Shown here: one piece after another, positions 47,309-57,658 of the stretch
Position numbering within the stretch: the stretch's first letter is position 1
Layout: the number at the start of each line of letters is the position of its first letter
NCBI RefSeq assembly: GCF_017876405.1
Contig: NZ_JAGINW010000001.1
Coordinates: 3,671,203-3,735,202, forward strand
Reading direction: 5' to 3'
DNA: 64,000 bases
Source: Kibdelosporangium banguiense
Lineage (GTDB): Bacteria; Actinomycetota; Actinomycetes; Mycobacteriales; Pseudonocardiaceae
The notes under the pieces: generated by a model
Seen by the model: only the letters and a program-made list of their open reading frames with translations
The model's database searches: none
What the model was told of the DNA's origin: nothing
Position numbers and translations under genes: made by a program

Positions 47309-48039
47309 TTCGGCGGCAGTGGCTTGGCGCCACGCTCGGCGAGCAGGCTCGTCATGTACGAGACCTCACCAGTCTGGGAGGTGACGATGGTCCGGGCGAG
47401 GTTACGCAGCGGGTCCAGCTGGACGTGCGTCTCGCCGTAGGTGGCCATCGACAGACCGCCCTCGTGGTGGCGGATCATCAGCTGCAGGAAGTAGACGTCC
47501 AGGTCCTTGCCGGTCAGCTTGCGCAGCTTGGCCAGTTCTTCCTGGGTCGCCATGCCGGGCATCAACTGGCCCGGCTCCATACCGGGGTGGTTGCTCACGC
47601 TGCCGTGGCTGTGGGAGCCCGCGGCGTCCGTGGCCATCCAGCTCATCGCCTGGCGGTTGGGCGGCCGGCTTTCCGGCTGGTTCCAGATGTCCAGGTAGCC
47701 GGCCATCATGCCGACCTGGGTCTTCTGGGTGCCCTCGATGTCAAACGCCAGCGTCTTGATCGTCGGGTCCGCGGTGTGGTCACGCACCCAGCTGGCCATC
47801 GACACCGCCTGCAGGTGGTGTGTGGTCATGTCCTGCGCGAACCCGACGTCGACCGAGTCGGCGGCGGGCGGCGGGTTCTGCCCGGTGGTCGCCAGTGTGA
47901 TCAGCATCCCGATCGCGGCACCGACGACGAGGATCGCCAGCGCCGCGGCCGAGAAGATGATGATCCGGGTCCGGCTGCCCGACGGGGCCTCGTCGTCCTC
48001 GACGGAGACCTCGTCGTCCAGCCGGTCGTCCACTGTCAC
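47305..48039 (-). CDS. DUF305 membrane-anchored protein
   Basis: Protein of 244 aa with an acidic cytoplasmic tail, one membrane helix (IIIFSAAALAILVVGAAIGMLITLA) and an extracytoplasmic DUF305 (ferritin-like, four-helix) domain. His- and Met-rich pairs are typical: DMTTHHLQAVSMASWV and LMIRHHEGGLSMA, with an insert SHSHGSVSNHPGMEPGQLMPGMA that could bind copper. Related proteins are linked to metal handling. GTG at 48039 overlaps the stop of the DUF3105 gene before it, so they are co-translated. Confidence 0.88.
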   Translation of the reverse strand: MTVDDRLDDEVSVEDDEAPSGSRTRIIIFSAAALAILVVGAAIGMLITLATTGQNPPPAADSVDVGFAQDMTTHHLQAVSMASWVRDHTADPTIKTLAFDIEGTQKTQVGMMAGYLDIWNQPESRPPNRQAMSWMATDAAGSHSHGSVSNHPGMEPGQLMPGMATQEELAKLRKLTGKDLDVYFLQLMIRHHEGGLSMATYGETHVQLDPLRNLARTIVTSQTGEVSYMTSLLAERGAKPLPPN

Positions 48040-48914
48040 CGGGTTGGCTGCTGCGAGCCGGAGGCGGGCGCGGACGGGGCCGGTGAGCCGGAGGCAGGCG
48101 GGGTGGCGCCCGATGCCGGCGGCACCTCCATGCCGTTGCTGACCTGGGCCTGCTGCGAGCCGGTGCCGTCCATCTTCACCGCGTCGGCCGGCGCCGGGGC
48201 CGGGTCGAACGGCGGCGGGTTGTTCGGGTCGAACTCCGCGCCGGCGTCACACCGGGCACCCGGCTCCGGGTACTGGTAGTCGTTGCGCTTGAGCGCCTGG
48301 ATGAAGTGGTCGATGCGCTCGTCGTTGACGTTGTCCAGCTTGAGCTGGTGGCCCCACGACTGCAGCGAGATCGGCTTGTCCAGGCCCGGGTACGGCGACA
48401 TCGAGATGAAGTCCTGGCCGGAGACCTTGCCCTTGAGCACGTCCAGGTCACCGCCCTTGACCTGGTCCGGGTTGTAGGCGACCCAGACCGCGCCGTGCTC
48501 GAGCATGTGCACCATGTTCTCGTTACGCACCGGGGTGGCGTAGACGATGCCCTCACAGCTGGCCCACGTCTGGTCGTGCGGCCCGCCGAACGGCGGCGAG
48601 TGGTCGTAGGCGACGCGCTGGGTCGCGGTCACGTGCTGGGCCGGCTTGTAGTCGACCTTCACGATGCCCGGGATCTCAGTCGACGGGTCCTTGTTGCTGT
48701 CCGACGGCTTCCACGCGGTGGCCGCGTCGATCTTGATGTACGCGTAGCCGAACACCACGACGGCCAGGGCGACGAGGGCCACCACGATCCCCACTGTGCC
48801 CCATGGCTTGGGTTTCTTGACCGCGGCGGCTGACCGGGCCGCTTTGACGCTGCCGGACTTCCCCCTGGAGCCGCCGGACTTCCCGCCGCTCTTGTTCTTC
48901 GTGCCGCTGGCCAT
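48036..48914 (-). CDS. DUF3105 membrane protein, long form
   Basis: Protein of 292 aa: a Lys/Ser/Gly-rich cytoplasmic head, one membrane helix (VGIVVALVALAVVVFGYAYI), a DUF3105 domain (VAYDHSPPFGGPHDQTWASCEGIVYATPVRNENMVHMLEHGAVWVAY) and a Pro/Ala/Ser-rich tail. The family's function is not known. It overlaps the DUF305 gene and is a paralogue of the next gene upstream, with which it shares ISLQSWGHQLKLD-type segments. Confidence 0.85.
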   Translation of the reverse strand: MASGTKNKSGGKSGGSRGKSGSVKAARSAAAVKKPKPWGTVGIVVALVALAVVVFGYAYIKIDAATAWKPSDSNKDPSTEIPGIVKVDYKPAQHVTATQRVAYDHSPPFGGPHDQTWASCEGIVYATPVRNENMVHMLEHGAVWVAYNPDQVKGGDLDVLKGKVSGQDFISMSPYPGLDKPISLQSWGHQLKLDNVNDERIDHFIQALKRNDYQYPEPGARCDAGAEFDPNNPPPFDPAPAPADAVKMDGTGSQQAQVSNGMEVPPASGATPPASGSPAPSAPASGSQQPTR

Positions 48915-49000
48915 GCCGCTCTCGGACCTCTTCTCGTTACTGATTCACCGCTTGCCCAGGACCCCGTAGCACAGTGTAAGGACCAGGTGTCTGCTGGATG

Positions 49001-49711
49001 TCAACTACCGACCGGCTTCGACCCGGCAGGGGCAGGGCTGGGGTCGAACGGCGGCGGGTTGTCCTGGTCGAACGCGCTCGTCGGAATATCGCACGTGGCA
49101 CCAGGCTCTGGGTAGGTGTACTTGTTCTGTTTCAAAGCCTTTATGAACTCATCGGCACGCGGATCGGCCGGATCGTCCAGTTTGAGACGATGCCCCCAGG
49201 ACTGCAGCGAGACCGGTTTGTCCAGGCCAGGGTACGGCGACATCACCATGTAGGGGACGCCGGTGACCTTCTTGGCCAGCGTCTCGACCCCGGCGGCCGG
49301 CAGCGTGTCCGGGTTGTAGGCGATCCACACCGCGCCGTGCTCCAGCGTGTGGACCATGTGCTCGGACCGGACCGCTTTGGTGTAGACCACCCCGTTGCAT
49401 GCCGCCCAGATGCCGTCATGGGCACCGCCGAACGGCGGGCTCTGGTCGTAGGCCACGCGCTGCGGCGCCTGGACGTGGTCGCCGCCCTTGTACTGCTTGA
49501 TCTCGATCCCGTTGATCTTCGTGGACGGGTCGTTGTCCCCGGCGGCCTCGGGGGTCCCGGTGCTCTCGGTCATGGACGCGTCCGGCGGGGACGAGTTCGA
49601 CGAGGGCAGGTTCGAGCCGCTGCTGGGCTGACCCGACACCGACGAGTTGCACGCACCGGCGAGCAGGACGACAGCGGCCATGACGGCCACCCGGAGAGGG
49701 GGGATACGCAC
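49001..49711 (-). CDS. DUF3105 lipoprotein
   Basis: Protein of 236 aa with a lipoprotein signal (VAVMAAVVLLAGAC, Cys21), a Ser-rich linker and the DUF3105 domain (VAYDQSPPFGGAHDGIWAACNGVVYTKAVRSEHMVHTLEHGAVWIAY). It is a second, lipid-anchored copy of the neighbouring DUF3105 protein; the family fold is kept almost position for position. GTG start at 49711. The gap to the next gene is 86 bp. It lies divergently from nrtL. Confidence 0.87.
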   Translation of the reverse strand: MRIPPLRVAVMAAVVLLAGACNSSVSGQPSSGSNLPSSNSSPPDASMTESTGTPEAAGDNDPSTKINGIEIKQYKGGDHVQAPQRVAYDQSPPFGGAHDGIWAACNGVVYTKAVRSEHMVHTLEHGAVWIAYNPDTLPAAGVETLAKKVTGVPYMVMSPYPGLDKPVSLQSWGHRLKLDDPADPRADEFIKALKQNKYTYPEPGATCDIPTSAFDQDNPPPFDPSPAPAGSKPVGS

Positions 49712-49789
49712 GCTGCCGACACCCTTTCGTCACGTCTTCATCAAGAGCCGGTTCGTCCTGGTCGGGGCGCTCTACCTAGACTTCGCGGA

Positions 49790-50629
49790 GTGAACCCCGC
49801 CGTGCTCGCCGGGAAGGTCCGGGCTGCCGCCGTCGAGGTCCTCGCCGACCGAGGACTCGACAGTACCGTGCTGCCCGAAACCGTCTTCGTCGAACGGCCC
49901 CGTAACCCGTCGCACGGCGACTACGCGACCAACCTCGCACTGCAGGTGAGCACCCAGATCGGGGTGCCGTCGCGGGACCTGGCCGGTTGGCTGGCGCAGG
50001 CGCTGACCTCGACCGGTGACATCGCCGAAGCGCAGGTCGCGGGTCCCGGGTTCCTCAATCTCCGGCTCGCCCCGGCTGCCCTGGGCAGCATCGTGGTGGC
50101 CGTCGAGAGCGCGGGCGCGGGGTACGGCCGTCATCCGGCAATCAGGGCTCTGATCGGCGGAGACACCGACGCGGAGCGGTTCGCGCAGGTCCGCAGGCCG
50201 CCGGTGGACCCGCAACTGCTCGATCGGCGCGTCCGGGAAAATCCACTTTTCCTCGTGCAGTACGCCCATGCCCGGATCTGCCGAGTGGTGGAGAACTCCA
50301 CAAAATTCGGCATGCAACCCGCCGGGGCCGATCTAGGGTTGTTGGCGCACGAGTACGAGGGGGCCGCGATCCGGACCCTCGGCGAGTTCCCCGAAGTCGT
50401 GGCCACCGCCGCTGAGCTGCGCGAACCCCACCGGGTCGGGCGGTATCTGCAGGAGCTGGCGGCCGGCCTGCACCGCTGGTACGACACTCCCGGATGCACG
50501 ACTCTGCCCCAGGGCGACGACGAGGTCGTCCCGGTGTACCTGGCCAGGCTCCGGCTGGCCCTGGCGGTACGCCAAGTGTTGGTGAACGGCCTGGAGATGC
50601 TCGGCGTCTCGGCCCCTGAACGGATGTGA
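49790..50629 (+). CDS. nrtL: ArgS-related anticodon-binding protein (NrtL-like)
   Basis: Protein of 279 aa that joins the N-terminal additional domain of arginyl-tRNA synthetase (VFVERPRNPSHGDYATNLALQVS) directly to the DALR-type anticodon-binding domain (FLVQYAHARICRVVEN to VRQVLVNGLEMLGVSAPERM), with the catalytic Rossmann core missing. The join is smooth and the frame intact, so it is a real family rather than a deletion artefact; it is found before lysA in many actinobacteria. The role is unknown; it cannot aminoacylate. GTG start at 49790; lysA begins 3 bp after its stop. Confidence 0.88.
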   Translation: MNPAVLAGKVRAAAVEVLADRGLDSTVLPETVFVERPRNPSHGDYATNLALQVSTQIGVPSRDLAGWLAQALTSTGDIAEAQVAGPGFLNLRLAPAALGSIVVAVESAGAGYGRHPAIRALIGGDTDAERFAQVRRPPVDPQLLDRRVRENPLFLVQYAHARICRVVENSTKFGMQPAGADLGLLAHEYEGAAIRTLGEFPEVVATAAELREPHRVGRYLQELAAGLHRWYDTPGCTTLPQGDDEVVPVYLARLRLALAVRQVLVNGLEMLGVSAPERM

Positions 50630-50632
50630 GAA

Positions 50633-52069
50633 GTGAGAGCCCACCCCGCTGGACCACGGCACGCGGACGTCCTGCTGCCCGGGAACACCGCCGGGCCGCG
50701 CCCGGCCGGCGTCGCGGAGATCGATGAGCTGCCCGAGCAGGTCTGGCCGCGCAACGCCACCCGTGGCGACGACGGCGCGGTCCGCCTGGCCGGTGTCGAT
50801 GTCCGTGAGCTGGCCGAGACGTACGGCACGCCGCTGTTCGTGATGGACGAGGACGACTTCCGGTCCCGCTGCCAGGATCACGCGCGGGCGTTCGGCGACC
50901 CGTCGCTGGTGCACTACGCATCCAAGGCGTTCCTGTCCGTCGAGATCGCCAAGTGGGTCGCCGAGGAGGGTCTGAGCCTGGACGTGTGCAGCGGTGGCGA
51001 GCTGGCCATCGCGCTGCGGGCCGGGTTCCCGCCGGAGCGGATCGCGTTGCACGGCAACAACAAATCCGTCGCCGAGCTGACCGCGGCGGTGGACGCGGGG
51101 ATCGGCGCGGTCGTGGTCGACTCGTTCTACGAGATCGCGCGGCTGGACCAGATCGCGCGGGAGCGTGACGTGGTGCAGCCGGTGCTGATCCGGGTCACGG
51201 TCGGTGTCGAGGCGCACACCCACGAGTTCATCGCCACCGCGCACGAGGACCAGAAGTTCGGTTTCTCCCTGGCCTCCGGCGACGCGGCCGAAGCCGCCCT
51301 GCGCACGCTGAAGTCCGGCGGCCTCAAGCTTGTCGGTCTGCACAGCCACATCGGCTCGCAGATCTTCGACGTCGACGGCTTCGAAGTGGCCGCGCACCGA
51401 GTGATCAAGCTGCTGGCCCAGCTTCGCGACGAGCACGGGGCCGAGGGCATCGCCGGGCTGTCCACTGTGGATCTCGGTGGCGGCCTGGGGATCGCCTACA
51501 CGCCGCAGGACGACCCGCCGCCGCCCGCCTGGCTGGCCGAGCAGCTGCGCACGATCGTGTCCAAGGAGTGCGAGCACGAGAACCTGGAGATGCCGAAGAT
51601 CGCGGTCGAGCCTGGGCGGGCGATCGTCGGCCCAGGCACGGTCACGGTCTACGAAGTCGGGACCATCAAGGACATCACGCTCGGTGCGGGCGCGTACCGC
51701 CGATACGTCAGTGTGGACGGCGGAATGAGCGACAACATCCGTACCGCGCTGTACGACGCGGTCTACGACGCCAGGCTGGTCTCGCGGACGAGCGACGAAG
51801 GCTCCGGCAACACAAAGGCGACACTCAGCCGGATTGTCGGAAAGCATTGCGAGGCAGGCGATGTGATCGTCCGCGACTGCTGGATGCCCGAGACGATCGC
51901 GCCGGGCGACCTGGTCGCCGTGGCCGCGACGGGCGCGTACTGCTACGCGATGTCGAGTGGTTACAACAGGTTGCCGCGGCCTGCCGTGGTGGCAGTCAAG
52001 GATGGCAAGGCCCGGCTGTTGCTGCGCCGGGAAACGACCGACGACCTGTTCGCTCTGGAGGTCCAGTGA
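50633..52069 (+). CDS. lysA: Diaminopimelate decarboxylase
   Basis: PLP enzyme of 478 aa that makes lysine from meso-diaminopimelate. The alanine-racemase-type barrel has the Schiff-base Lys in [36 protein letters not shown], and [10 protein letters not shown]. The C-terminal motif [32 protein letters not shown] completes the active site. GTG start; the N-terminus is ~30 residues longer than minimal, as usual in actinobacteria. Stop overlaps hom (GTGA). Confidence 0.97.
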   Translation: MRAHPAGPRHADVLLPGNTAGPRPAGVAEIDELPEQVWPRNATRGDDGAVRLAGVDVRELAETYGTPLFVMDEDDFRSRCQDHARAFGDPSLVHYASKAFLSVEIAKWVAEEGLSLDVCSGGELAIALRAGFPPERIALHGNNKSVAELTAAVDAGIGAVVVDSFYEIARLDQIARERDVVQPVLIRVTVGVEAHTHEFIATAHEDQKFGFSLASGDAAEAALRTLKSGGLKLVGLHSHIGSQIFDVDGFEVAAHRVIKLLAQLRDEHGAEGIAGLSTVDLGGGLGIAYTPQDDPPPPAWLAEQLRTIVSKECEHENLEMPKIAVEPGRAIVGPGTVTVYEVGTIKDITLGAGAYRRYVSVDGGMSDNIRTALYDAVYDARLVSRTSDEGSGNTKATLSRIVGKHCEAGDVIVRDCWMPETIAPGDLVAVAATGAYCYAMSSGYNRLPRPAVVAVKDGKARLLLRRETTDDLFALEVQ

Positions 52070-53343
52070 AACCGATCAGGGTCGCGCTGCTCGGCTGCGG
52101 GACCGTGGGCACCCAGGTGGTCCGGCTGCTGCATGAGCAGGCCGACGACCTGGCAGCCAGGGTCGGCGCGCCGGTCGAGCTCGCCGGGATCGCGGTACGG
52201 CGGCCGGACCGCCACCGCGAGGTGCCCAAAGAGCTGCTGACCGCGGACGCGGCCGGGCTGGTCACGTCCGATGTGGACGTTGTGGTCGAGGTGGTCGGCG
52301 GGATCGAGCCGGTCCGCACCCTGTTGCTGGATGCCTTGCGGGCAGGCAAGTCCGTGGTGTCGGCGAACAAGGCGCTGCTGGCCGAGAGCGGCGGCGAGCT
52401 GTTCTCCGCGGCCGACGAGTCCGGCGCGGACCTCTACTTCGAGGCCGCGGTCGCCGGTGCGATCCCGTTGCTCCGCCCGCTGCGGGAGTCGCTGGCCGGC
52501 GACCGGATCACGCGCGTGATGGGAATCGTCAACGGCACCACCAACTACATCCTGTCCGCAATGGACGAGACCGGTGCGAACTACGGCGAGACACTGGAAG
52601 AAGCGAGCCGTCTTGGCTACGCGGAAGCGGACCCGACAGCCGATGTCGACGGTTACGACGCCGCCTCCAAGGCCGCGATCCTTGCCTCCATTGCGTTCCA
52701 CACCCGTGTGACGGCCAACGACGTGTACCGCGAGGGCATCTCGGCGGTCACCTCCGCGGACATCGTCGCGGCCCGCACACTCGGCCGGACGATCAAACTG
52801 CTGGCGATCTGCGAGCAGGTCGACGACTCGGTCTCGGTCCGCGTCCACCCGGCGATGATCCCGCGCAGCCACCCGCTGGCCAGCGTGGGCGGCGCGTTCA
52901 ACGCCGTCTTCGTCGAGGCTGAGGCCGCCGGCCAGTTGATGTTCTACGGCCAGGGCGCCGGCGGCGCGCCGACGGCCAGTGCGGTGCTCGGCGACCTTGT
53001 CGCGGTGGCCCGCAACCGGGTCCACGGCGGCCGCGGGCCCCGGGAATCCGCCTACGCCGCACTGCCCGTACGGCCGATCGGGCAGGTCTCGACGAGGTAC
53101 CACCTCAGTCTGGACGTGGCCGACAAGGCCGGTGTGCTGGCCAGCGTCGCCGCGGTGTTCGCCGAGCACGACGTGAGCATCGCGGCTGTGCGCCAGGAAG
53201 GGCGGACCGACGACGCCAGCCTGGTGATCGTCACCCACGCGGCGCCCGACGCCGCCTTGAAATCCACAGTGGACAAGGTTGCCGGGCTGCCCGCGGTACG
53301 CGAGGTGGTCAGTGTGATGCGCGTCGAGGGCGAGGAATCGTGA
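52066..53343 (+). CDS. hom: Homoserine dehydrogenase
   Basis: NAD(P)-dependent reductase of 425 aa that converts aspartate semialdehyde to homoserine. Rossmann motif [31 protein letters not shown], the signature [19 protein letters not shown] and [17 protein letters not shown] are all clear. A C-terminal ACT domain ([28 protein letters not shown]) provides threonine feedback. GTG start overlaps lysA stop; GTGA overlap with thrC follows. Confidence 0.97.
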   Translation: MKPIRVALLGCGTVGTQVVRLLHEQADDLAARVGAPVELAGIAVRRPDRHREVPKELLTADAAGLVTSDVDVVVEVVGGIEPVRTLLLDALRAGKSVVSANKALLAESGGELFSAADESGADLYFEAAVAGAIPLLRPLRESLAGDRITRVMGIVNGTTNYILSAMDETGANYGETLEEASRLGYAEADPTADVDGYDAASKAAILASIAFHTRVTANDVYREGISAVTSADIVAARTLGRTIKLLAICEQVDDSVSVRVHPAMIPRSHPLASVGGAFNAVFVEAEAAGQLMFYGQGAGGAPTASAVLGDLVAVARNRVHGGRGPRESAYAALPVRPIGQVSTRYHLSLDVADKAGVLASVAAVFAEHDVSIAAVRQEGRTDDASLVIVTHAAPDAALKSTVDKVAGLPAVREVVSVMRVEGEES

Positions 53344-54413
53344 CCACGTCAGTGATCAGCCCAGCATGGCCGGGGATCGTCAACGCTTACGCCGATCGGA
53401 TCGCGGTGCCCGCGGGCGCCAAGGTGATCACGCTCGGCGAGGGCGGTACCCCGTTGGTGGAGGCGCCGCACCTGTCGGAGCTGACCGGCAGCCGCGTGCT
53501 GCTGAAGGTCGAAGGCGCGAACCCGACCGGGTCGTTCAAGGACCGCGGCATGACCGTGGCGATGACGTACGCGCTCGCCGAAGGCAGCAAGGCCGTCATC
53601 TGTGCCTCCACCGGCAACACGTCGGCCTCGGCCGCCGCGTACGCCGCACGCGCTGGGCTGACCTGTGCGGTGCTCGTCCCGCGCGGCAAGATCGCGCTGG
53701 GCAAGCTGGCTCAAGCGGTGGTCCACGGCGCCAAGATCCTCCAGGTCGACGGCAACTTCGACGACTGCCTCGAACTGGCCCGCAAGACCGCGGCCGACCA
53801 CCCGGTGGCGTTGGTCAACTCGGTCAACCCGGTCCGATTGGAAGGCCAGAAGTCCGCCGCGTTCGAGATCTGCGACGTGCTCGGCCGGGCGCCGGACGTG
53901 CATTGCCTGCCGGTTGGCAACGCGGGCAACATCACCGCGTACTGGCGTGGCTACCGTGAATACGCCACGGATGGAGTACTCCCTGCCGCGCCAAGGATGT
54001 TCGGCTTCCAGGCAGCCGGTGCCGCGCCGTTGGTGCGCGGTGAGCCGGTGACCCACCCGGAGACCATCGCGACCGCGATCCGGATCGGCAGCCCGGCGTC
54101 GTGGACCGGGGCGATCAAGGCCCGCGACGAGTCCGGAGGACTTATCGACGCGGTTGCAGATGAGCAAATTCTGGATGCATATCGCCTGCTCGCAGGCCGT
54201 GAGGGCGTTTTCGTCGAGCCCGCGTCCGCAGCCGGCGTCGCGGGACTGCTCGCCGTCGCGCAGGACGGCCGGCTGCCTGCCGGATCGGTCGTGGTCTGCA
54301 CGGTGACCGGGCACGGATTGAAGGACCCGGACACAGCTCTGCTGGCGATGCACGAGGTCGAGCCCGTACCGGTCGACGCCGGTGCCGTCGCTGCCGCTTT
54401 GGGCCTGACGTGA
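53340..54413 (+). CDS. thrC: Threonine synthase
   Basis: PLP enzyme of 357 aa that forms threonine from O-phosphohomoserine. The Lys site is [17 protein letters not shown], substrate/PLP loops are [20 protein letters not shown] and [16 protein letters not shown]. Short actinobacterial form without the N-terminal extension. Coupled by GTGA overlaps to both hom and thrB. Confidence 0.97.
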   Translation: MTTSVISPAWPGIVNAYADRIAVPAGAKVITLGEGGTPLVEAPHLSELTGSRVLLKVEGANPTGSFKDRGMTVAMTYALAEGSKAVICASTGNTSASAAAYAARAGLTCAVLVPRGKIALGKLAQAVVHGAKILQVDGNFDDCLELARKTAADHPVALVNSVNPVRLEGQKSAAFEICDVLGRAPDVHCLPVGNAGNITAYWRGYREYATDGVLPAAPRMFGFQAAGAAPLVRGEPVTHPETIATAIRIGSPASWTGAIKARDESGGLIDAVADEQILDAYRLLAGREGVFVEPASAAGVAGLLAVAQDGRLPAGSVVVCTVTGHGLKDPDTALLAMHEVEPVPVDAGAVAAALGLT

Positions 54414-55282
54414 CAGCTGTCGAGGTCACTGTCCCGGCGTCCAGCGCCAATCTCGGGTCCGGTTTCGACGCTTTGGGTTTGGCCATCGGGCTTTACGACG
54501 TGGTCGAGGTCCGGGTGGCCGACGCCGGTCTGAAGATCACCGTGGAGGGCGAGGGCGCCGGCGAGGTCGATGACGGCGAGGGACACCTTGTCGTCCGGGC
54601 GATCAGGGCGATGGGCGAGCTGCTCGGCTTGCGGCCACCTGGCCTGGAATTGCGCTGCCGCAACGCGATCCCGCACTCCCGGGGCCTGGGCTCGTCGGCC
54701 GCCGCCGCCGTGGCCGGAGTCGCGGCAGCTTACGGCCTGGCCGGGCTGGAAGTCGACGACCGGGCTTTGCAGGTTGCTGCGGAGTTCGAGGGCCACGCCG
54801 ACAACGCGGCCGCCAGCCTGCTCGGCGGCCTCGTCGTGGCGTGGACCGAGGACGATCGTTACCGGGCTGTACGGCTTGAGCCGCATTCGGAACTCAGGCC
54901 GATATTGCTCATTCCGGGTGAATCCTCGGCGACGGCCGTGACCAGGCAACTGTTGCCAGATCGTGTCCCGCACGCCGACGCGGCGTTCGCCGCGGGACGG
55001 TCCGCACTCGCGGTCCAGGCCGTCACCACACGGCCCGATCTGCTGCTCGCGGCCACCGCGGATCGCCTGCACCAGGACTACCGGGAGGCCGCCTGGCCTG
55101 CGACTTCCCGGCTGGTACGGATCTTGCGGGAGCACGGCCTCGCGGCCTGTGTCTCCGGTGCCGGGCCGACAGTGATGGTGCTCACCCAGGACGGGAAATT
55201 GCCCGATGGTGTGGACCTGACCGGCTTCGATGTCCTTCAGCTGCCACCGGATCGGCTCGGAGTGCAGGTCAGGACGCTCTGA
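54410..55282 (+). CDS. thrB: Homoserine kinase
   Basis: GHMP kinase of 290 aa that phosphorylates homoserine. N-terminal [23 protein letters not shown], the ATP loop [17 protein letters not shown], and [13 protein letters not shown] near the C-terminus define the family. Last gene of the lysA-hom-thrC-thrB run; GTG start overlaps thrC. A 355-bp leader separates it from rho. Confidence 0.97.
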   Translation: MTAVEVTVPASSANLGSGFDALGLAIGLYDVVEVRVADAGLKITVEGEGAGEVDDGEGHLVVRAIRAMGELLGLRPPGLELRCRNAIPHSRGLGSSAAAAVAGVAAAYGLAGLEVDDRALQVAAEFEGHADNAAASLLGGLVVAWTEDDRYRAVRLEPHSELRPILLIPGESSATAVTRQLLPDRVPHADAAFAAGRSALAVQAVTTRPDLLLAATADRLHQDYREAAWPATSRLVRILREHGLAACVSGAGPTVMVLTQDGKLPDGVDLTGFDVLQLPPDRLGVQVRTL

Positions 55283-55637
55283 GTGGCCGCGACGCGCCGG
55301 GGGGTGGTTGTTGCACCTCGTCGCGTCGCCGTCTACCCTCGGGAGCGTTCAGTCACCGCGCGCACGGGCGCCCGGTGTCTTCCCAGGGAATTCTTCCTGG
55401 GTCGCATCTGCCTAAAGGATGTCGGCCCCACCAAGCTGGAGTCGATGTCCAAGGGTTTCCCGACAGCTGTGGTGACCGATGCTCCGTATTGGCGACCGAG
55501 TCTCGCGCCTGGCTCAATTCGTGGCCGACGCGCTGACCCGGGCTCGCCGAGGACGGAGAGACAAGCCGTTCCGCGTTCCGTCGGGCGGCGGTCCGCTGGT
55601 CCACGTAGGAGGCGGGGACCGGTCAGGAAGGACATTA
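55283..55637 (+). promoter_or_regulatory. Long rho leader region
   Basis: A 355-bp stretch without a convincing gene between thrB and rho. It includes a hairpin CCCAGG...CCTGGG (55382-55401, 8-nt loop) without a T-run and a purine-rich end leading to the rho ribosome-binding site. Rho genes are often autoregulated through their leader, so this is the probable control region. Frames that run through it are in-frame extensions of rho with poor start context. Confidence 0.5.
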
Positions 55638-57614
55638 GTGAGCAACACCGATCTGTTGAGCAGCGATACGGCTGCGGGCACTCCCGACAAGTCCCAGGTC
55701 GCCGGCTCCAACGGCGGTGCCCCGCGCCGCCGTGCAGGGCTGTCAGGCATGGTGCTGGCGGAGCTGCGCGAGTTGGCCGGCACGCTCGGCATCACCGGTA
55801 CGACCGGGATGCGCAAGGGCGATCTGATCGCTGCTATCAAGGAGCGGCAGGGCGGGTCCGGTGGTGGGGGCACCGCGGACACGCTGCCGCTCGACAACCT
55901 GCCGGCCGCCAAGCCGCCCAGGTCCGCCGCCAAGGAACCCAAGCGGGCCATCGAGAAGCCCGCCGCCGCGGAGGAGAAGGCCGACAAGGCCGGAGCCGAC
56001 GAGGAGCAGGCACCCAGCCGGCCCCGTCGCCGCCGCGCAGGCCGTCCCGCGGGCAGCCCCGAGGCCGTGCCGTCAGCGCCGTCAGCGCCGTCCTCGGAGG
56101 CCAAGCAGGACAAGCCCGCCGAGGTGAAGGCCGAACCCAAGGCCGAGACCCCCGCCGAGCCCAAGGCTGAGCCCCAGGCCGCCCGCGAGGACCGCCCGGA
56201 GCGCGGTGAGCGCCAGGGCCGCGACCGTCGTAACGAGCGCGGGGACCGTAACGAGCGCGGTGGCGACCGGAACAACCGCGGTGACCGTGACCGTGATCGT
56301 GGTCAGGGCCGTCAGCAGGACCAGAACCAGAACAACGCGCCGGACGACGATGACGACGACGAGAGGGGCGGCCGTCGTGGCCGTCGCTTCCGTGACCGTC
56401 GCCGTCGTGGTGGCCGCGCTGAGGGTGAAGGCCGCAGCGGTGGCGGTGGCACTGACACCGAGGTCCGTGAGGACGACGTCCTGCTGCCCGTCGCGGGTGT
56501 GCTCGACGTGCTGGAGAACTACGCGTTCGTGCGTACCTCCGGTTACCTCGCAGGCCCGAACGACGTGTACGTCTCGCTGTCGCTCGTGCGCCGCTACGGC
56601 CTGCGCCGTGGTGACGCGATCACCGGTCTGGTCCGCCAGCCGCGTGAGGGCGAGCAGCAGCGGCAGAAGTTCAACCCGCTGGTGCGTGTCGAGACCGTCA
56701 ACGGCATGGACCCCGACCAGGCCAAGGCCCGGCCGGAGTTCACCAAGCTGACGCCGCTCTACCCGAACGAGCGACTGCGCCTGGAGACCGAGCCGCACAT
56801 CCTGTCGACCCGTGTGATCGACCTGGTGATGCCGGTCGGCAAGGGCCAGCGTGCGCTGATCGTGTCGCCCCCCAAGGCGGGTAAGACCACTGTTCTGCAG
56901 CAGATCGCCAACGCGATCGCCAAGAACAACCCGGAGTGCTACCTCATGGTCGTCCTGGTGGACGAGCGTCCTGAGGAAGTCACCGACATGCAGCGCAACG
57001 TCGACGGCGAGGTCATAGCCGCGACCTTCGACCGCCCGCCGTCAGACCACACCATGCTGGCGGAGCTGGCGATCGAGCGGGCCAAGCGCCTGGTCGAGAT
57101 GGGCACCGACGTGGTCGTCCTGCTCGACTCGGTCACCCGTCTGGGTCGTGCGTACAACCTGGCCGCGCCGGCGTCCGGCCGGATCCTGTCCGGTGGTGTC
57201 GACTCGACCGCGCTGTACCCGCCGAAGCGTTTCCTGGGTGCCGCGCGCAACATCGAGAACGGCGGCTCGCTGACCATCTTCGCGACCGCGCTGGTCGAGA
57301 CCGGCTCCGCCGGTGACAGCGTGATCTTCGAGGAGTTCAAGGGCACCGGCAACGCGGAGCTCAAGCTGGACCGCAAGATCGCCGACAAGCGCACCTTCCC
57401 CGCCGTGGACGTCGACCAGTCGTCCACCCGTAAGGAAGACCTGCTGCTTTCGCCGGACGAGCTGGCGGTCACGCACAAGCTGCGCCGCGTGCTGCACGCC
57501 CTGGAGCCGCAGGCCGCCATCGAGCTGCTGCTCGACCGGCTGCGCAAGACCCGCACCAACATCGAGTTCCTGATGCAGGTGGCCAAGACCACCCCGGGCG
57601 CGGGCGACGACTGA
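55638..57614 (+). CDS. rho: Transcription termination factor Rho
   Basis: ATP-dependent RNA helicase of 658 aa. The N-terminal SAP-like helix domain (MVLAELRELAGTLGITGTTGMRKGDLIAAI) is split from the core by a ~230-residue low-complexity insert, first Lys/Glu/Ala/Pro-rich and then Arg/Asn/Asp/Gly-rich (RNERGDRNERGGDRNNRGDR), typical of actinobacterial Rho and probably RNA-binding. The core has the cold-shock domain (GVLDVLENYAFVRTSGYLAGPNDVYVS), Walker A SPPKAGKTTVLQ, Walker B DVVVLLDSVTRLGRAYN and ends MQVAKTTPGAGDD. GTG at 55638 is preceded by AAGGA. Confidence 0.97.
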   Translation: MSNTDLLSSDTAAGTPDKSQVAGSNGGAPRRRAGLSGMVLAELRELAGTLGITGTTGMRKGDLIAAIKERQGGSGGGGTADTLPLDNLPAAKPPRSAAKEPKRAIEKPAAAEEKADKAGADEEQAPSRPRRRRAGRPAGSPEAVPSAPSAPSSEAKQDKPAEVKAEPKAETPAEPKAEPQAAREDRPERGERQGRDRRNERGDRNERGGDRNNRGDRDRDRGQGRQQDQNQNNAPDDDDDDERGGRRGRRFRDRRRRGGRAEGEGRSGGGGTDTEVREDDVLLPVAGVLDVLENYAFVRTSGYLAGPNDVYVSLSLVRRYGLRRGDAITGLVRQPREGEQQRQKFNPLVRVETVNGMDPDQAKARPEFTKLTPLYPNERLRLETEPHILSTRVIDLVMPVGKGQRALIVSPPKAGKTTVLQQIANAIAKNNPECYLMVVLVDERPEEVTDMQRNVDGEVIAATFDRPPSDHTMLAELAIERAKRLVEMGTDVVVLLDSVTRLGRAYNLAAPASGRILSGGVDSTALYPPKRFLGAARNIENGGSLTIFATALVETGSAGDSVIFEEFKGTGNAELKLDRKIADKRTFPAVDVDQSSTRKEDLLLSPDELAVTHKLRRVLHALEPQAAIELLLDRLRKTRTNIEFLMQVAKTTPGAGDD

Positions 57615-57625
57615 GAACGGCCCTT

Positions 57626-57658
57626 GTGAGTGGCCAGTCAGCCTGGCTGGCCACTCAC
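57626..57658. terminator. Bidirectional hairpin terminator after rho
   Basis: A perfect 12-bp stem (GTGAGTGGCCAG / CTGGCCACTCAC) with a 9-base loop starts 12 bp after the rho stop. No T-run follows, as is common in actinobacteria. The stop codon of the convergent membrane-protein gene lies in the loop, so it serves both. Confidence 0.85.

Noticed and set aside
55479..55637. Upstream extension of rho by 53 codons (MLRIGDRVSRL...)
   Set aside because: The GTG at 55638 has a proper AAGGA site and gives the normal Rho N-terminus; the extension is unlike any Rho N-domain and falls in the leader.
56082..56798. Frames antisense to the rho insert rich in Thr/Val/Ala
   Set aside because: Products of the repetitive Arg/Asn/Asp/Gly codons of Rho read on the other strand.
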